The translations under genes were made by a program, and so were the position numbers. From positions 1 through 7,779 of the forward strand of contig CAMEOL010000045.1 in assembly GCA_945929765.1 (NCBI GenBank): 7,779 nt of DNA. Reading direction: 5' to 3'. Below are positions 1 to 6,173 of this stretch, piece after piece. Below the pieces are notes generated by a model. The model ran no database searches and was not told the DNA's origin. It saw only the letters and a program-made list of their open reading frames with translations. The first letter of the stretch is position 1, and every line of letters starts with the position of its first letter. Source of the DNA: an uncultured Gemella sp. (GTDB lineage Bacteria; Bacillota; Bacilli; Staphylococcales; Gemellaceae).

Positions 1-221
1 GTGAATTTCTAATTAGCTAAAGCAAGACGCTATCCAATAATATCAATACTTATGTTTCAGAAGTATGTGAATCTCTAATTAACTAAAACTCATTCTTCTA
101 GTTATTTAGATGATAAATTGTTTCAGAAGTATGTGAATTTCTAATTAACTAAAACCAGGGCGTGGATATTTGCCAATCGTATTAAGTTTCAGAAGTGTGT
201 GAATTTCTCTGTTATAAAAAA
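1..221 (+). CRISPR. CRISPR array, trailer end, type II-A-like repeats (36 bp) with 30-bp spacers
   Basis: Repeats lie at 1-23 (last 23 bases of a repeat cut by the window edge, 2 mismatches), 54-89 (1 mismatch), 120-155 (taken as consensus) and 186-221 (first 23 bases good apart from one change, then diverged). The three complete spacers, 24-53, 90-119 and 156-185, are each exactly 30 bp and unrelated to one another. The repeat begins GTTTCAGAAGTATG and ends ACTAAAAC. Read on the plus strand it aligns by eye with the known type II-A repeat pattern (GTTTTAGA..TATG..TTT..AAT...AAAAC), which sets the orientation. Decay at the right end agrees with that being the leader-distal end. Leader, cas9 and tracrRNA are not in the window and would be expected to the left. 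Subtype rests on repeat similarity alone. Confidence 0.93.
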
Positions 222-234
222 ATTTACATAGCAC

Positions 235-271
235 GTTCCATAAATATGTGAATTCCTTGATTTATTGAAAC
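235..271 (+). repeat. Decayed, out-of-phase CRISPR repeat remnant
   Basis: This 37-bp segment follows the CRISPR repeat along its whole length: GTTCCA for GTTTCA, then AATATGTGAATT for AGTATGTGAATT, then an AT-rich stretch ending TTGAAAC where the repeat ends CTAAAAC. It starts only 13 bp after the nominal end of the preceding repeat instead of 30. The simplest reading is an old terminal repeat brought closer by loss of the 3' part of repeat 186-221 or of its spacer. It has the same orientation as the array, so it is not a tracrRNA anti-repeat. The central ATGTGAATT match is strong and the flanks are weaker. Confidence 0.6.
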
Positions 272-290
272 ATTTTTTATAAATAAAACC

Positions 291-331
291 GACCCAAAAA
301 TCGATTTCTTTTTGATTTCGATTTTTGAGTC
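291..331 (-). terminator. Rho-independent terminator downstream of sohB
   Basis: Inverted repeat with 14-nt arms (291-304 and 318-331) and a 13-nt loop. As minus-strand RNA all 14 positions pair, one of them as a G-U wobble, and the stem is followed by GGUUUUAUUUAU. As plus-strand RNA the same position is a C-A mismatch and no U-run follows. The hairpin is therefore better suited to ending the minus-strand sohB transcript, whose stop codon lies 29 nt away, than the CRISPR transcript. Confidence 0.7.
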
Positions 332-360
332 TTTCTACTACTTTCTATGTAATTCTTCTA

Positions 361-1374
361 TTATCTTATCCACGTATTTTTGTCCAAAACTTTCGCTACA
401 ACAGCAAAAAGAGAGTTTTCTACTTGTAAACCAATTTTTTGAACGATACTTTTCTTTTCTTCATATTTAACTAAATAAACATCTTTTTCATCAATTGCTT
501 CTAAAATAATGTCATCACTAGTTTTTATTTTATCTATTAAATTTAGATCTAATGCTTGTGTTCCATACCACGCTTCTCCAGTTGCCACTTTATCTAAGTC
601 TAATTTAGGACGATTTTCTTTTACAAAATCTTTAAATAATTTATGAATATCTTGCAATTGCTCTTTAAATTTATCTTTCGCTTCTTCAGTGTTTTCACCT
701 AGTAAGGTCACCGTACGTTTATATTCTCCTGCTGTCATAACATCTACATCGATATCATGTTTTTTTAGCAATCTATGAATATTAGGAACTTCTGCAACAA
801 CACCAATAGAACCCAAAACAGCAAATGGTGCTGACGCTACTTCATCACCTACACAAGCCATTAAATAACCACCGCTTGCTGCAACTTTATCAACTGCAAC
901 CGTAAGTTTTATATTTTTATCTTTTAGACGTTTTAATTGTGATGCACCTAGACCATATCCATGTACTGATCCACCAGGACTTTCCAACTTAAGCAACACT
1001 TCGTCACCTTCATTTGCTATAGTAAGTATTGCTGTTATTTCTTCTCGTAATGCATCAACTTCGTCAGCATTAATATTACCTTCAAATTCTATAACATATA
1101 GACGTTTTGGATCAACAGTTTCTTCTGCCTTTTCTTCCGCTTCACGTTTCTTTTCTAATTTTTTGTATTCTTTTTCTCCTAATATCTCTATTTCTAATTT
1201 TTCTTTCTGATCTAGCAATTTTTCTGTTAAATCTGTTATTTCTACTTTCCCACTATCATTTTTCTTTTTCAATTTATTTTTCATCGAATATGCCATTAAA
1301 ATTAATACGGCAATCAATATAGTAACAGTTTTTAACAAAAATGAACTGTAATCAATCAAAAAATTTCCCCACAT
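361..1374 (-). CDS. sohB: Membrane-anchored serine protease SohB (S49 family)
   Basis: Probable inner-membrane S49 peptidase using a Ser-Lys dyad, related to signal peptide peptidase SppA. Numbered from the ATG at 1374, there is one N-terminal membrane helix (about 10-31), a charged, probably coiled-coil linker (about 32-90), and the S49 core with SPGGSVHGYG (132-141), the nucleophile Ser167 in VAASGGYL and the general base Lys219 in EYKRTVTLLGENTEE. The Ser-Lys spacing of 52 residues and the overall length match E. coli SohB, and many blocks recalled from E. coli SohB (LREEITA, VDKVAASGGY, KRT.TLLGENTEE, LFKDFVK, VATGE.WYG) are present. An ATG three codons upstream (1383) is possible, but it sits 1 nt after the AAAGG ribosome site, whereas the ATG at 1374 has a spacing of 10 nt. 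Monocistronic, with its own promoter and terminator. Substrates are unknown. SohB with this N-terminal region is mainly known from proteobacteria, so transfer is possible. Confidence 0.92.
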   Translation of the reverse strand: MWGNFLIDYSSFLLKTVTILIAVLILMAYSMKNKLKKKNDSGKVEITDLTEKLLDQKEKLEIEILGEKEYKKLEKKREAEEKAEETVDPKRLYVIEFEGNINADEVDALREEITAILTIANEGDEVLLKLESPGGSVHGYGLGASQLKRLKDKNIKLTVAVDKVAASGGYLMACVGDEVASAPFAVLGSIGVVAEVPNIHRLLKKHDIDVDVMTAGEYKRTVTLLGENTEEAKDKFKEQLQDIHKLFKDFVKENRPKLDLDKVATGEAWYGTQALDLNLIDKIKTSDDIILEAIDEKDVYLVKYEEKKSIVQKIGLQVENSLFAVVAKVLDKNTWIR

Positions 1375-1409
1375 ATATTCCATACCTTTCTATTTTTTTA
1401 TAAATATAT

Positions 1410-1436
1410 ATTATATCAAATGTATGCCTTAAGCAA
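1410..1436 (-). promoter_or_regulatory. Promoter of sohB (extended -10)
   Basis: On the minus strand there is a perfect TATAAT (1410-1415) preceded by TGA (1416-1418), which gives an extended -10 element TGnTATAAT. A TTGCTT at 1431-1436 could act as a -35 box, but its 15-bp spacing is short; a TAATAT two bases downstream would give 17 bp. The element lies about 35 bp upstream of the sohB start. Confidence 0.55.
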
Positions 1437-1552
1437 GGATTTTTTAGAAAATTAATTTGAAAGTTCTTAATTTTTACATAACATTAATATAAATAATTAC
1501 TATAAACTCTTGTATAAAACGATTTTCTAATATATGGGTTTATAATCTTGTT

Positions 1553-1949
1553 TTATTCTTTTTCGATAATTTTCTTCAAAATTTCTTCTAAAACAGTTAA
1601 ATCTATATCTTCTAGTTTATTAACATAAACACACCCTACTCCTAATTTATATTTCCCTAAACGGTCTAAATATTCTTTTTTCTCAGGAAAATCTGTACCT
1701 AAATATAAACTAAATTTACTTTGTCTAGGTGCGAATGCTAAAATAGGTATCTCTCCTTCTATCCCTGATTTTGTTTTATACATTTTCTTACCAAAACCTA
1801 TTATTCCCGGATACCAAATTACAGGTTCAAATTTACTAATTTTTTTATGCAATTCTATGAGAGTATACGTTTCTTCTCGTTTTTTTTTCAGTTTTGAGTT
1901 TTCCTACTAATTCTTGTACGGCTTCCCCCGTAGGAACAAATTTTGTCAT
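1553..1949 (-). pseudogene. Frameshifted DUF1801 (YdhG-like) domain protein
   Basis: The gene starts at ATG 1949, five bases after a strong AAGGGG ribosome site, and reads MTKFVPTGEAVQELVGKL... until a run of nine A (plus-strand T-run 1880-1888). There the frame is lost and a stop appears at 1845-1847 after 34 residues. Removing one A rejoins it to the downstream frame (REETYTLIEL..., then 99 residues to the stop at 1553), giving a 131-residue protein. The joined product has typical DUF1801 features: a TLIEL helix, PVIWYPGIIGFG, YKTKSGIEGE, FAPRQSKFSLYL, and GKYKLGVGCVYVNKLEDID. Function of the family is not established; it is a small soluble alpha/beta domain. A TTG at 1852 could in principle start the 3' fragment, but it has no ribosome site and would cut the domain. 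The cause could be a real mutation, a reversible slippage site, or a base-calling error. It lies 24 nt after the arsC-like gene, so probably in the same operon. Confidence 0.85.
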
Positions 1950-1973
1950 AGTATCCCCTTCTTACTATCATTT

Positions 1974-2321
1974 TTATAATATTTCATAAACTTTTTCGAT
2001 AGGTCGGCACAAACGAACACCTTTTTGAGTTCTCACAATAGGTCTATTTATTAATATAGGATTTTTTACCATTAACATTATTTTTTCATTTTCTGTTAAT
2101 GATTTTGCTAAATCTTCATTATATAGTTCTGGATGATCTAGTCTTAATAAATAATCAGCAAATTCATTCATCTCATTTAACAAGTTTTTCAGCACATCTT
2201 CTGTCATATTCCCATCTAAATATTCTATTATTTCTAGTTCTATTCCTTTTTCTCTAATCAACTCTACTACCGCTCTTGATTTACTACAATTTTGATTATG
2301 ATAAATAGTTGCTCTGGTCAT
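1974..2321 (-). CDS. ArsC/YfgD-family arsenate reductase-like protein
   Basis: A 115-residue thioredoxin-fold protein of the glutaredoxin-dependent ArsC family. The N-terminus carries the catalytic loop YHNQNCSKSR, with Cys12 at the position of the E. coli ArsC active-site cysteine. Arg60, Arg93 (NRPIV) and Arg106 (LCRP) fall where the three oxyanion-binding arginines of ArsC lie. HN.(N/R)CSKSR and the ending RP.E.V.EIL resemble E. coli YfgD more than plasmid ArsC. Family reaction: arsenate to arsenite using glutathione/glutaredoxin. No arsenic regulator or efflux gene is adjacent, so a true arsenic role is unproven and the product may be a general thiol oxidoreductase. The ATG at 2321 follows a GGGGGAA ribosome site by about 7 nt. 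First gene of a two-gene unit with the broken DUF1801 gene. Confidence 0.88.
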   Translation of the reverse strand: MTRATIYHNQNCSKSRAVVELIREKGIELEIIEYLDGNMTEDVLKNLLNEMNEFADYLLRLDHPELYNEDLAKSLTENEKIMLMVKNPILINRPIVRTQKGVRLCRPIEKVYEIL

Positions 2322-2348
2322 TGTATTTCCCCCATTTTATTTAATACT

Positions 2349-2357
2349 ATTTTAGCA
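2349..2357 (-). promoter_or_regulatory. Extended -10 promoter of the arsC-like gene
   Basis: Minus-strand TGCTAAAAT (TGn + TAAAAT) lies 28 nt upstream of the start codon. No convincing -35 box is seen 16-18 bp further upstream, as is common for extended -10 promoters. A 5-bp inverted repeat (CAATT-AAAA-AATTG) sits immediately upstream. Confidence 0.45.
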
Positions 2358-2397
2358 CAATTTTTTAATTGATTTATAAAAAATACCGTTTCATAAT

Positions 2398-2443
2398 AAA
2401 AAAACTCTGCAAATACTATAAAAATGTTTTGCAGAGTTTTTTT
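2398..2443 (-). terminator. Strong intrinsic terminator ending the six-gene operon
   Basis: Perfect 16-bp inverted repeat (2398-2413 with 2428-2443) around a 14-nt loop, with core CTCTGCAAA/TTTGCAGAG flanked by seven A and seven T, so a U-run follows the stem on either strand. Only the minus strand carries genes here: the last operon gene ends 137 nt upstream and the arsC-like promoter starts just downstream. The 2444-2580 stretch between that gene and the hairpin holds no supported gene. Confidence 0.85.
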
Positions 2444-2580
2444 GTCATTAATTTTATTATCTACTATGTTTTTATTTCTTAGAATTTTACATATTTTCTA
2501 GTTCTCGTAACTACTATAAACTACGATTAATATTTTTTACTATTTATATTTTTGTAATTTATTTAAGAGTGATAATAGTA

Positions 2581-2985
2581 CTAATCTTGTACTGTAGATC
2601 TTTGATTTTTATTAAAAAATATCATTCCTACTGCAACTAATAAAAAGATTATTCCAACATACCAGTATGGCTTATCTAAAGTTGTTGAACGTCCAGATAA
2701 ATTTATTATCCCTCTTAGAAGAAAACCAGTAGTTATAATTGCAACTCCAGAATTCCACAAGTTGTAACTTATTCTAGAAAATGTCGGTATTAGTTTCAAC
2801 ATTGTAACTAATACAAGCCCACCTATAAGAGAAACTAGATATAAATTATTCATAAAAAATGAGATTTCTCCGTAACTTTTGCTCTGATATATTCTACTAA
2901 AAACAAATAGAAATATCGTTACAAGAGAATATGTTATTAATGTTTTTTTTGTTATGTTTTTAGTAACCGAAGTAAACAATATCAC
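2581..2985 (-). CDS. Small four-helix membrane protein, unknown function
   Basis: I do not recognise the family. The product (134 residues) has four hydrophobic segments at about 14-31, 46-65, 77-96 and 107-124, short loops, and a hydrophilic tail ending KNQRSTVQD. Between helices 3 and 4 is a polar loop (SGRSTTLDKPYW) that may face outside. Its start overlaps the end of the phosphodiester glycosidase gene by 26 nt, implying translational coupling and a shared task. There is no ATG at the 5' end. GTG at 2985 has AAAGAG about 6 nt upstream, and TTG at 2979 (codon 3) has GGTGA 6 nt upstream; either could be used. It is the last gene of the operon. A helper or anchor for the glycosidase, or a DoxX/GtrA-like small membrane subunit, is possible but speculative. 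Confidence 0.8.
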   Translation of the reverse strand: MILFTSVTKNITKKTLITYSLVTIFLFVFSRIYQSKSYGEISFFMNNLYLVSLIGGLVLVTMLKLIPTFSRISYNLWNSGVAIITTGFLLRGIINLSGRSTTLDKPYWYVGIIFLLVAVGMIFFNKNQRSTVQD

Positions 2986-3865
2986 TCACCGCTCTTTCTG
3001 AAATAGTTTTACCATTTGTAGTTGGTTTATTTATTAATTGTCCATTAAAATATAGAGAAGATGATCCACCACCATCTAGGTTATATGCTGTTTTTGCTCC
3101 ATATTGTTTCATTACTTGTGCAAGTTCATAAAGTGATAATCCTTTACTTTCAGATGTTCTTCCGTCTCCTACTATAATAATATAGTGATTTTCATCTATA
3201 ATTCCTATGGATGTTCTCGGATTAGAAGACATAGCTCGCCCTACTTCTGTATTTTCATCGACAACTACTTCGCCATTTTCTACTAATGCTGGACCAAATG
3301 CTAAAAGATTTACTACACCGTCATCTAATAATTGTTGGGCTGATATTTCGTTTTCGTAAATTATTTTAAAACTTCCATCTTTATAGATCGCTAAATCTCC
3401 ATTAGAAGCATTATCACGAACTGTATCACGATATATTACTCCATTTTTTATTACATATCCTGTAGAATTAGCTCCATAATAATCACCATTTACAGCTAAT
3501 ATCGCATTATTGTTTTGTGCCGTTTCTGATGTTTTTGCTGTTACATTTGTACCATATTGATTGTTAGCTAAAGCCGTCTTTAATAATTCTGGATTATTTA
3601 CTTTAATATCTGCTACATAAAGTTGTGTGTCATTACTTGTTATTTGTTCTAACTTTATTTCCATGTTTTCATCTACATAACTATTCGTTGTTGTCTTTGC
3701 ACTTTCTGGTACTGCTAAATTATTAGTTTTTTGTACTGTTACGTTAGACACTGTTGATATTGTTTCTGACAGAACAAAAGTTTTTAACATAGAATAAGTA
3801 AAACTCGCTATAAGCACAATTGAAAAAATTATACTATAGACATATTTTTTTTTGAAAAATTTCAT
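2960..3865 (-). CDS. Membrane-anchored phosphodiester glycosidase (NAGPA domain)
   Basis: 301 residues. A basic start (MKFFKKKY) and one hydrophobic helix (about 9-28) form a signal anchor, followed by a Thr/Ser/Asn-rich linker and an extracytoplasmic NAGPA domain (about 68-301). Family motifs are NGDYYG (126-131), SSNPRTSIG (213-221), GDGRTSESKG (233-242), the signature YNLDGGGSSSLYFNG (261-275) and ERAVSDIVYFG (290-300). The human namesake removes GlcNAc from GlcNAc-1-phosphodiesters. Bacterial members are often labelled exopolysaccharide biosynthesis proteins, and their substrates are mostly unproven. It would act outside the membrane on a glycan-phosphate bond. Start ATG 3865 follows AGAGAGG by 7 nt and lies 4 nt after the GT2-GtrA stop codon. 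Codons 5-7 form an uninterrupted run of nine A, a possible slippage site. Confidence 0.9.
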   Translation of the reverse strand: MKFFKKKYVYSIIFSIVLIASFTYSMLKTFVLSETISTVSNVTVQKTNNLAVPESAKTTTNSYVDENMEIKLEQITSNDTQLYVADIKVNNPELLKTALANNQYGTNVTAKTSETAQNNNAILAVNGDYYGANSTGYVIKNGVIYRDTVRDNASNGDLAIYKDGSFKIIYENEISAQQLLDDGVVNLLAFGPALVENGEVVVDENTEVGRAMSSNPRTSIGIIDENHYIIIVGDGRTSESKGLSLYELAQVMKQYGAKTAYNLDGGGSSSLYFNGQLINKPTTNGKTISERAVSDIVYFGY

Positions 3866-3869
3866 CCAT

Positions 3870-4898
3870 TTACCTCTCTTTAAATATAATATATTTTTGA
3901 ACTAACCAAGATAATATAAACAATATTATTCCTACTACTATTTTTACTAAGTATATGTTTATTCCTAAATTATCGTGGAAGATGTATAACAATCCAGTAT
4001 CTGCTAAATATATAAATACTGCTAAACTAAAATATTCTAGTCCTGTTTTTGCAACACTTCCTTTGTTGTTGAATACTAAAGTCTTATTAATTTTATAATT
4101 TGTTGTAGCACTTACTAATCTTGCTAATGTATTAGCTATTACTAGTTCATAGAGTACACCCATATTTGAAATAAAGAAGATTGCAATAGCATATATTAAA
4201 TAGTCAACAAGAAAGCCAAATAATGAAGATAATGCAAATTTAAATAAATTTTTATAAATAATTAGCCCATCTTTAATTGGTCTAAAGTGAGAACTCTCAT
4301 TTTCTTCTATGTATATAGTTTGAATAGGAACTTCAGATATTTCATAGTTTTTAGTCGCCTCTGTTAACATATTCATTTCGTATTCATATCTTTTTCCATC
4401 TATTTCTAACATAAATGGCAACATGTTTGTATGGAATCCGCGTAATCCTGTCTGCGTATCACTAACACTTTTTCCTGTATTAAGTTTGAAAGCAAATTTA
4501 GTTAAAATATTACCAAATCGGCTTCTAAAAGGAATATCTTTAGAAAATTGACGCACACCCAACACTAAATTGTTCGGATTGTTTTTTGCATTATCTGTTA
4601 CGTTTTGGATATCGTCTATTGCATGCTGACCATCTGCATCTGCTGTAACTACTACCCCTTCTACTCCTCTTTTGTTAATATAATCAAATGCTGTTTTTAA
4701 CGCTTCTCCCTTACCTTTATTTGTTTCATGTTTAAGAACTGTTGCATACTCTTTTGCTTGTTCTATTATGCTTACAGATTCATCTTTACTGCCGTCATCA
4801 ATTACAATTATTTCAGACAAAGATTCTTTTCTTAATCCTTGAAGCAATTTTATTAATTTGTTATCTGGCTGATATGCCGGTATTACCACAAAACTCAT
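3870..4898 (-). CDS. GT2 glycosyltransferase fused to GtrA membrane domain
   Basis: 342 residues from the ATG at 4898. The N-terminal half is a GT-A fold GT2 domain: VVIPAYQP (4-11), VIDDGSKD (32-39), NKGKGEAL (60-67), the metal-binding DADGQH (87-92) and SDTQTGLRGF (146-155), as in dolichyl/undecaprenyl-phosphate sugar transferases. After residue 210 comes a GtrA-like domain with four membrane helices (about 218-243, 247-264, 288-308, 316-335), including the conserved FGFLVDYLIYA and TNYKINKTLVF. GT2 enzymes of this kind put a sugar on undecaprenyl phosphate, and GtrA proteins are thought to flip the product outward; here both are in one polypeptide. The sugar is not predictable. A TTG at 4901 is also in frame; AGGAGG lies 6 nt from TTG and 9 nt from ATG, and I prefer ATG. 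A hairpin lies just upstream, in the operon's only sizeable internal gap. Confidence 0.92.
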   Translation of the reverse strand: MSFVVIPAYQPDNKLIKLLQGLRKESLSEIIVIDDGSKDESVSIIEQAKEYATVLKHETNKGKGEALKTAFDYINKRGVEGVVVTADADGQHAIDDIQNVTDNAKNNPNNLVLGVRQFSKDIPFRSRFGNILTKFAFKLNTGKSVSDTQTGLRGFHTNMLPFMLEIDGKRYEYEMNMLTEATKNYEISEVPIQTIYIEENESSHFRPIKDGLIIYKNLFKFALSSLFGFLVDYLIYAIAIFFISNMGVLYELVIANTLARLVSATTNYKINKTLVFNNKGSVAKTGLEYFSLAVFIYLADTGLLYIFHDNLGINIYLVKIVVGIILFILSWLVQKYIIFKER

Positions 4899-4928
4899 CA
4901 ACTTAAACCTCCTATCCAGTTTATATTA

Positions 4929-4970
4929 AAATACTCCATTAGTTTTTTATTTATGATTAATGGAGTATTT
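4929..4970 (-). terminator. Intra-operon hairpin, leaky terminator or mRNA stabiliser
   Basis: Perfect 13-bp inverted repeat (4929-4941 with 4958-4970; core TACTCCATTA/TAATGGAGTA) around a 16-nt loop, 33 nt after the lipoprotein stop codon. On the minus strand the stem is followed by UAAUAUAAAC, so the U-run is poor. Only about 15 nt separate it from the AGGAGG of the next gene, leaving little room for a separate promoter. Partial termination, or protection of the upstream mRNA 3' end, fits better than full termination. Confidence 0.6.
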
Positions 4971-5003
4971 CCTAATAAACTTCCTACAATATAACTTTAT
5001 TTA

Positions 5004-6155
5004 TTATCTTCTTGCTCCACCTCTAGCTCCTCTTTGAGATATTTGAGAAACTTGTGTTCCATTTTCAAATACAGTTCCACCAGTAAATTCAATTGTTCCA
5101 TCAAAATCAAATCTTGAAGTTTGTCCTATTGCATTTACTTTTCCACCTGTAATATAAATATTTCCATTTGAATCAAATGCATCTGTATCTCCAGGTCCTA
5201 CTTCTACAGTAATGTCTCCTCCTGTTATACGAATAAACATATTCGCTCCTGTATTCGTACTTGCAGCATTTACCCCATCATCTGTTGAATAAGTATTAAT
5301 TTGACCTCCGTTTATTGTTACATTTGTTCCTTCGATTGCTTCTACTGATTTTGGTATATTTATTGTTCCCCCGTCAATTACAACAGCTTGTTCTGCTTTT
5401 ATTCCATCATCTCCTGAAGAAATATTAATATTTCCTCCTTTTATTAATAGATTACCTTTACTAGCATCTGTGTCATTATTTGATTTTATTCCATCGCCCT
5501 TAGCATCTACAGTAATATCTCCATTAACTATAGTTACCGAATCTTTACCTCTTATTCCATCATCAACTGACTTTATGTTTATTTTCCCATTTTCTATTAC
5601 TAAATCATCTGTAGAAACTATTCCATCTTGGAAATTAGCCTGTACATCCAAACTTCCTTCTCCAGTTATAAATAGATCCGCTTCTACATGAATAGCACCC
5701 TCGATATTAGTGTCTTTATGAGTACTACTATCTTTTATAATATTGGTAGAACCATTTTGTAAGTTTAGCTCTACATTATCTGCTTTCTCTACATATATTG
5801 CGGCATTATCAGAACTACTAATTTCTGTACCTGCTAAAATTAATCTAACATTTGCCTCTGTATTTACTTTTATTCCTGCTTCTGTTTTTCCTGAAATAAC
5901 ATAAGTTCCACCTTCAGTAATATTTAAAGTTTCATTTGACAACGTTATGTTCTTTGTAGGTAAACTTGTCCAATCAATAGATGAACTTAATTTAACATCT
6001 TGTAAATTTGAACTTTGTGAATTTGTTGTCTGCGTTGTTTGAGTTGTTTGTTGTGAACTCAGATTACTTGATGCTGGTGTTGAACATGCTGCAAGTAAAC
6101 CTAAACTTAAAAATGTAACACCTGTTAAAATTGATTTTTTTATATTATTTTTCAT
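5004..6155 (-). CDS. Lipoprotein with Cthe_2159-type carbohydrate-binding beta-helix
   Basis: 383 residues. A lipoprotein signal peptide has basic residues, a hydrophobic core and lipobox LLAAC, with Cys24 the lipidated residue. A Ser/Thr/Gln-rich linker (about 25-58, with TTQTTQTT) follows, then a right-handed parallel beta-helix from about 60 to 365. Rungs have the form GG-x-I-x-I ... DDGI: QDGI 177, DDGI 198, GDGI 221, DDGI 249, a degenerate VEAI 271, DDGV 292 and DAFD 325, spaced roughly 21-33 residues apart. This is the pattern of the DUF4353/Cthe_2159 family, whose founder binds acidic polysaccharide; the Asp-rich turns suggest calcium binding. The short tail RGARGGARR is basic. It should sit on the outer face of the membrane and bind a glycan. 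Start ATG 6155 has GAGAGG 8 nt upstream. It follows the DUF4956 gene by 18 nt. Family assignment is by motif, not search. Confidence 0.88.
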   Translation of the reverse strand: MKNNIKKSILTGVTFLSLGLLAACSTPASSNLSSQQTTQTTQTTNSQSSNLQDVKLSSSIDWTSLPTKNITLSNETLNITEGGTYVISGKTEAGIKVNTEANVRLILAGTEISSSDNAAIYVEKADNVELNLQNGSTNIIKDSSTHKDTNIEGAIHVEADLFITGEGSLDVQANFQDGIVSTDDLVIENGKINIKSVDDGIRGKDSVTIVNGDITVDAKGDGIKSNNDTDASKGNLLIKGGNINISSGDDGIKAEQAVVIDGGTINIPKSVEAIEGTNVTINGGQINTYSTDDGVNAASTNTGANMFIRITGGDITVEVGPGDTDAFDSNGNIYITGGKVNAIGQTSRFDFDGTIEFTGGTVFENGTQVSQISQRGARGGARR

Positions 6156-6173
6156 TATATATACCTCTCATTA

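Noticed and set aside
186..331. Possible tracrRNA (anti-repeat plus hairpin) after the array
   Set aside because: The 235-271 remnant runs in the same orientation as the array repeats. Read on the minus strand it is followed at once by another repeat, with no room for the tracrRNA hairpins. The 291-331 hairpin is better explained as the sohB terminator.
1107..1322. Plus-strand open frame of 71 codons inside sohB
   Set aside because: It is the antisense of the charged linker of sohB; its Leu/Phe/Ile-rich product mirrors Lys/Glu codons, and it has no ribosome site.
1501..1544. Inverted repeat TATAAAC...GTTTATA after the DUF1801 gene as a terminator
   Set aside because: Only 7 AT-rich base pairs around a 30-nt loop and no clear U-run; expected by chance at this base composition.
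1850..1852. TTG as a genuine start of a 99-residue DUF1801 protein
   Set aside because: No ribosome site precedes it, it would remove the first helix of the domain, and a well-placed ATG with a strong ribosome site exists at 1949 in the frame-shifted 5' part.
1974..2321. Arsenic resistance operon
   Set aside because: Only the ArsC-like gene is present; there is no regulator, efflux pump or arsenite methyltransferase near it.
5470..5691. Plus-strand open frame of 73 codons inside the lipoprotein gene
   Set aside because: Antisense shadow of the repetitive beta-helix; repeat composition keeps the frame open and no start signal is seen.
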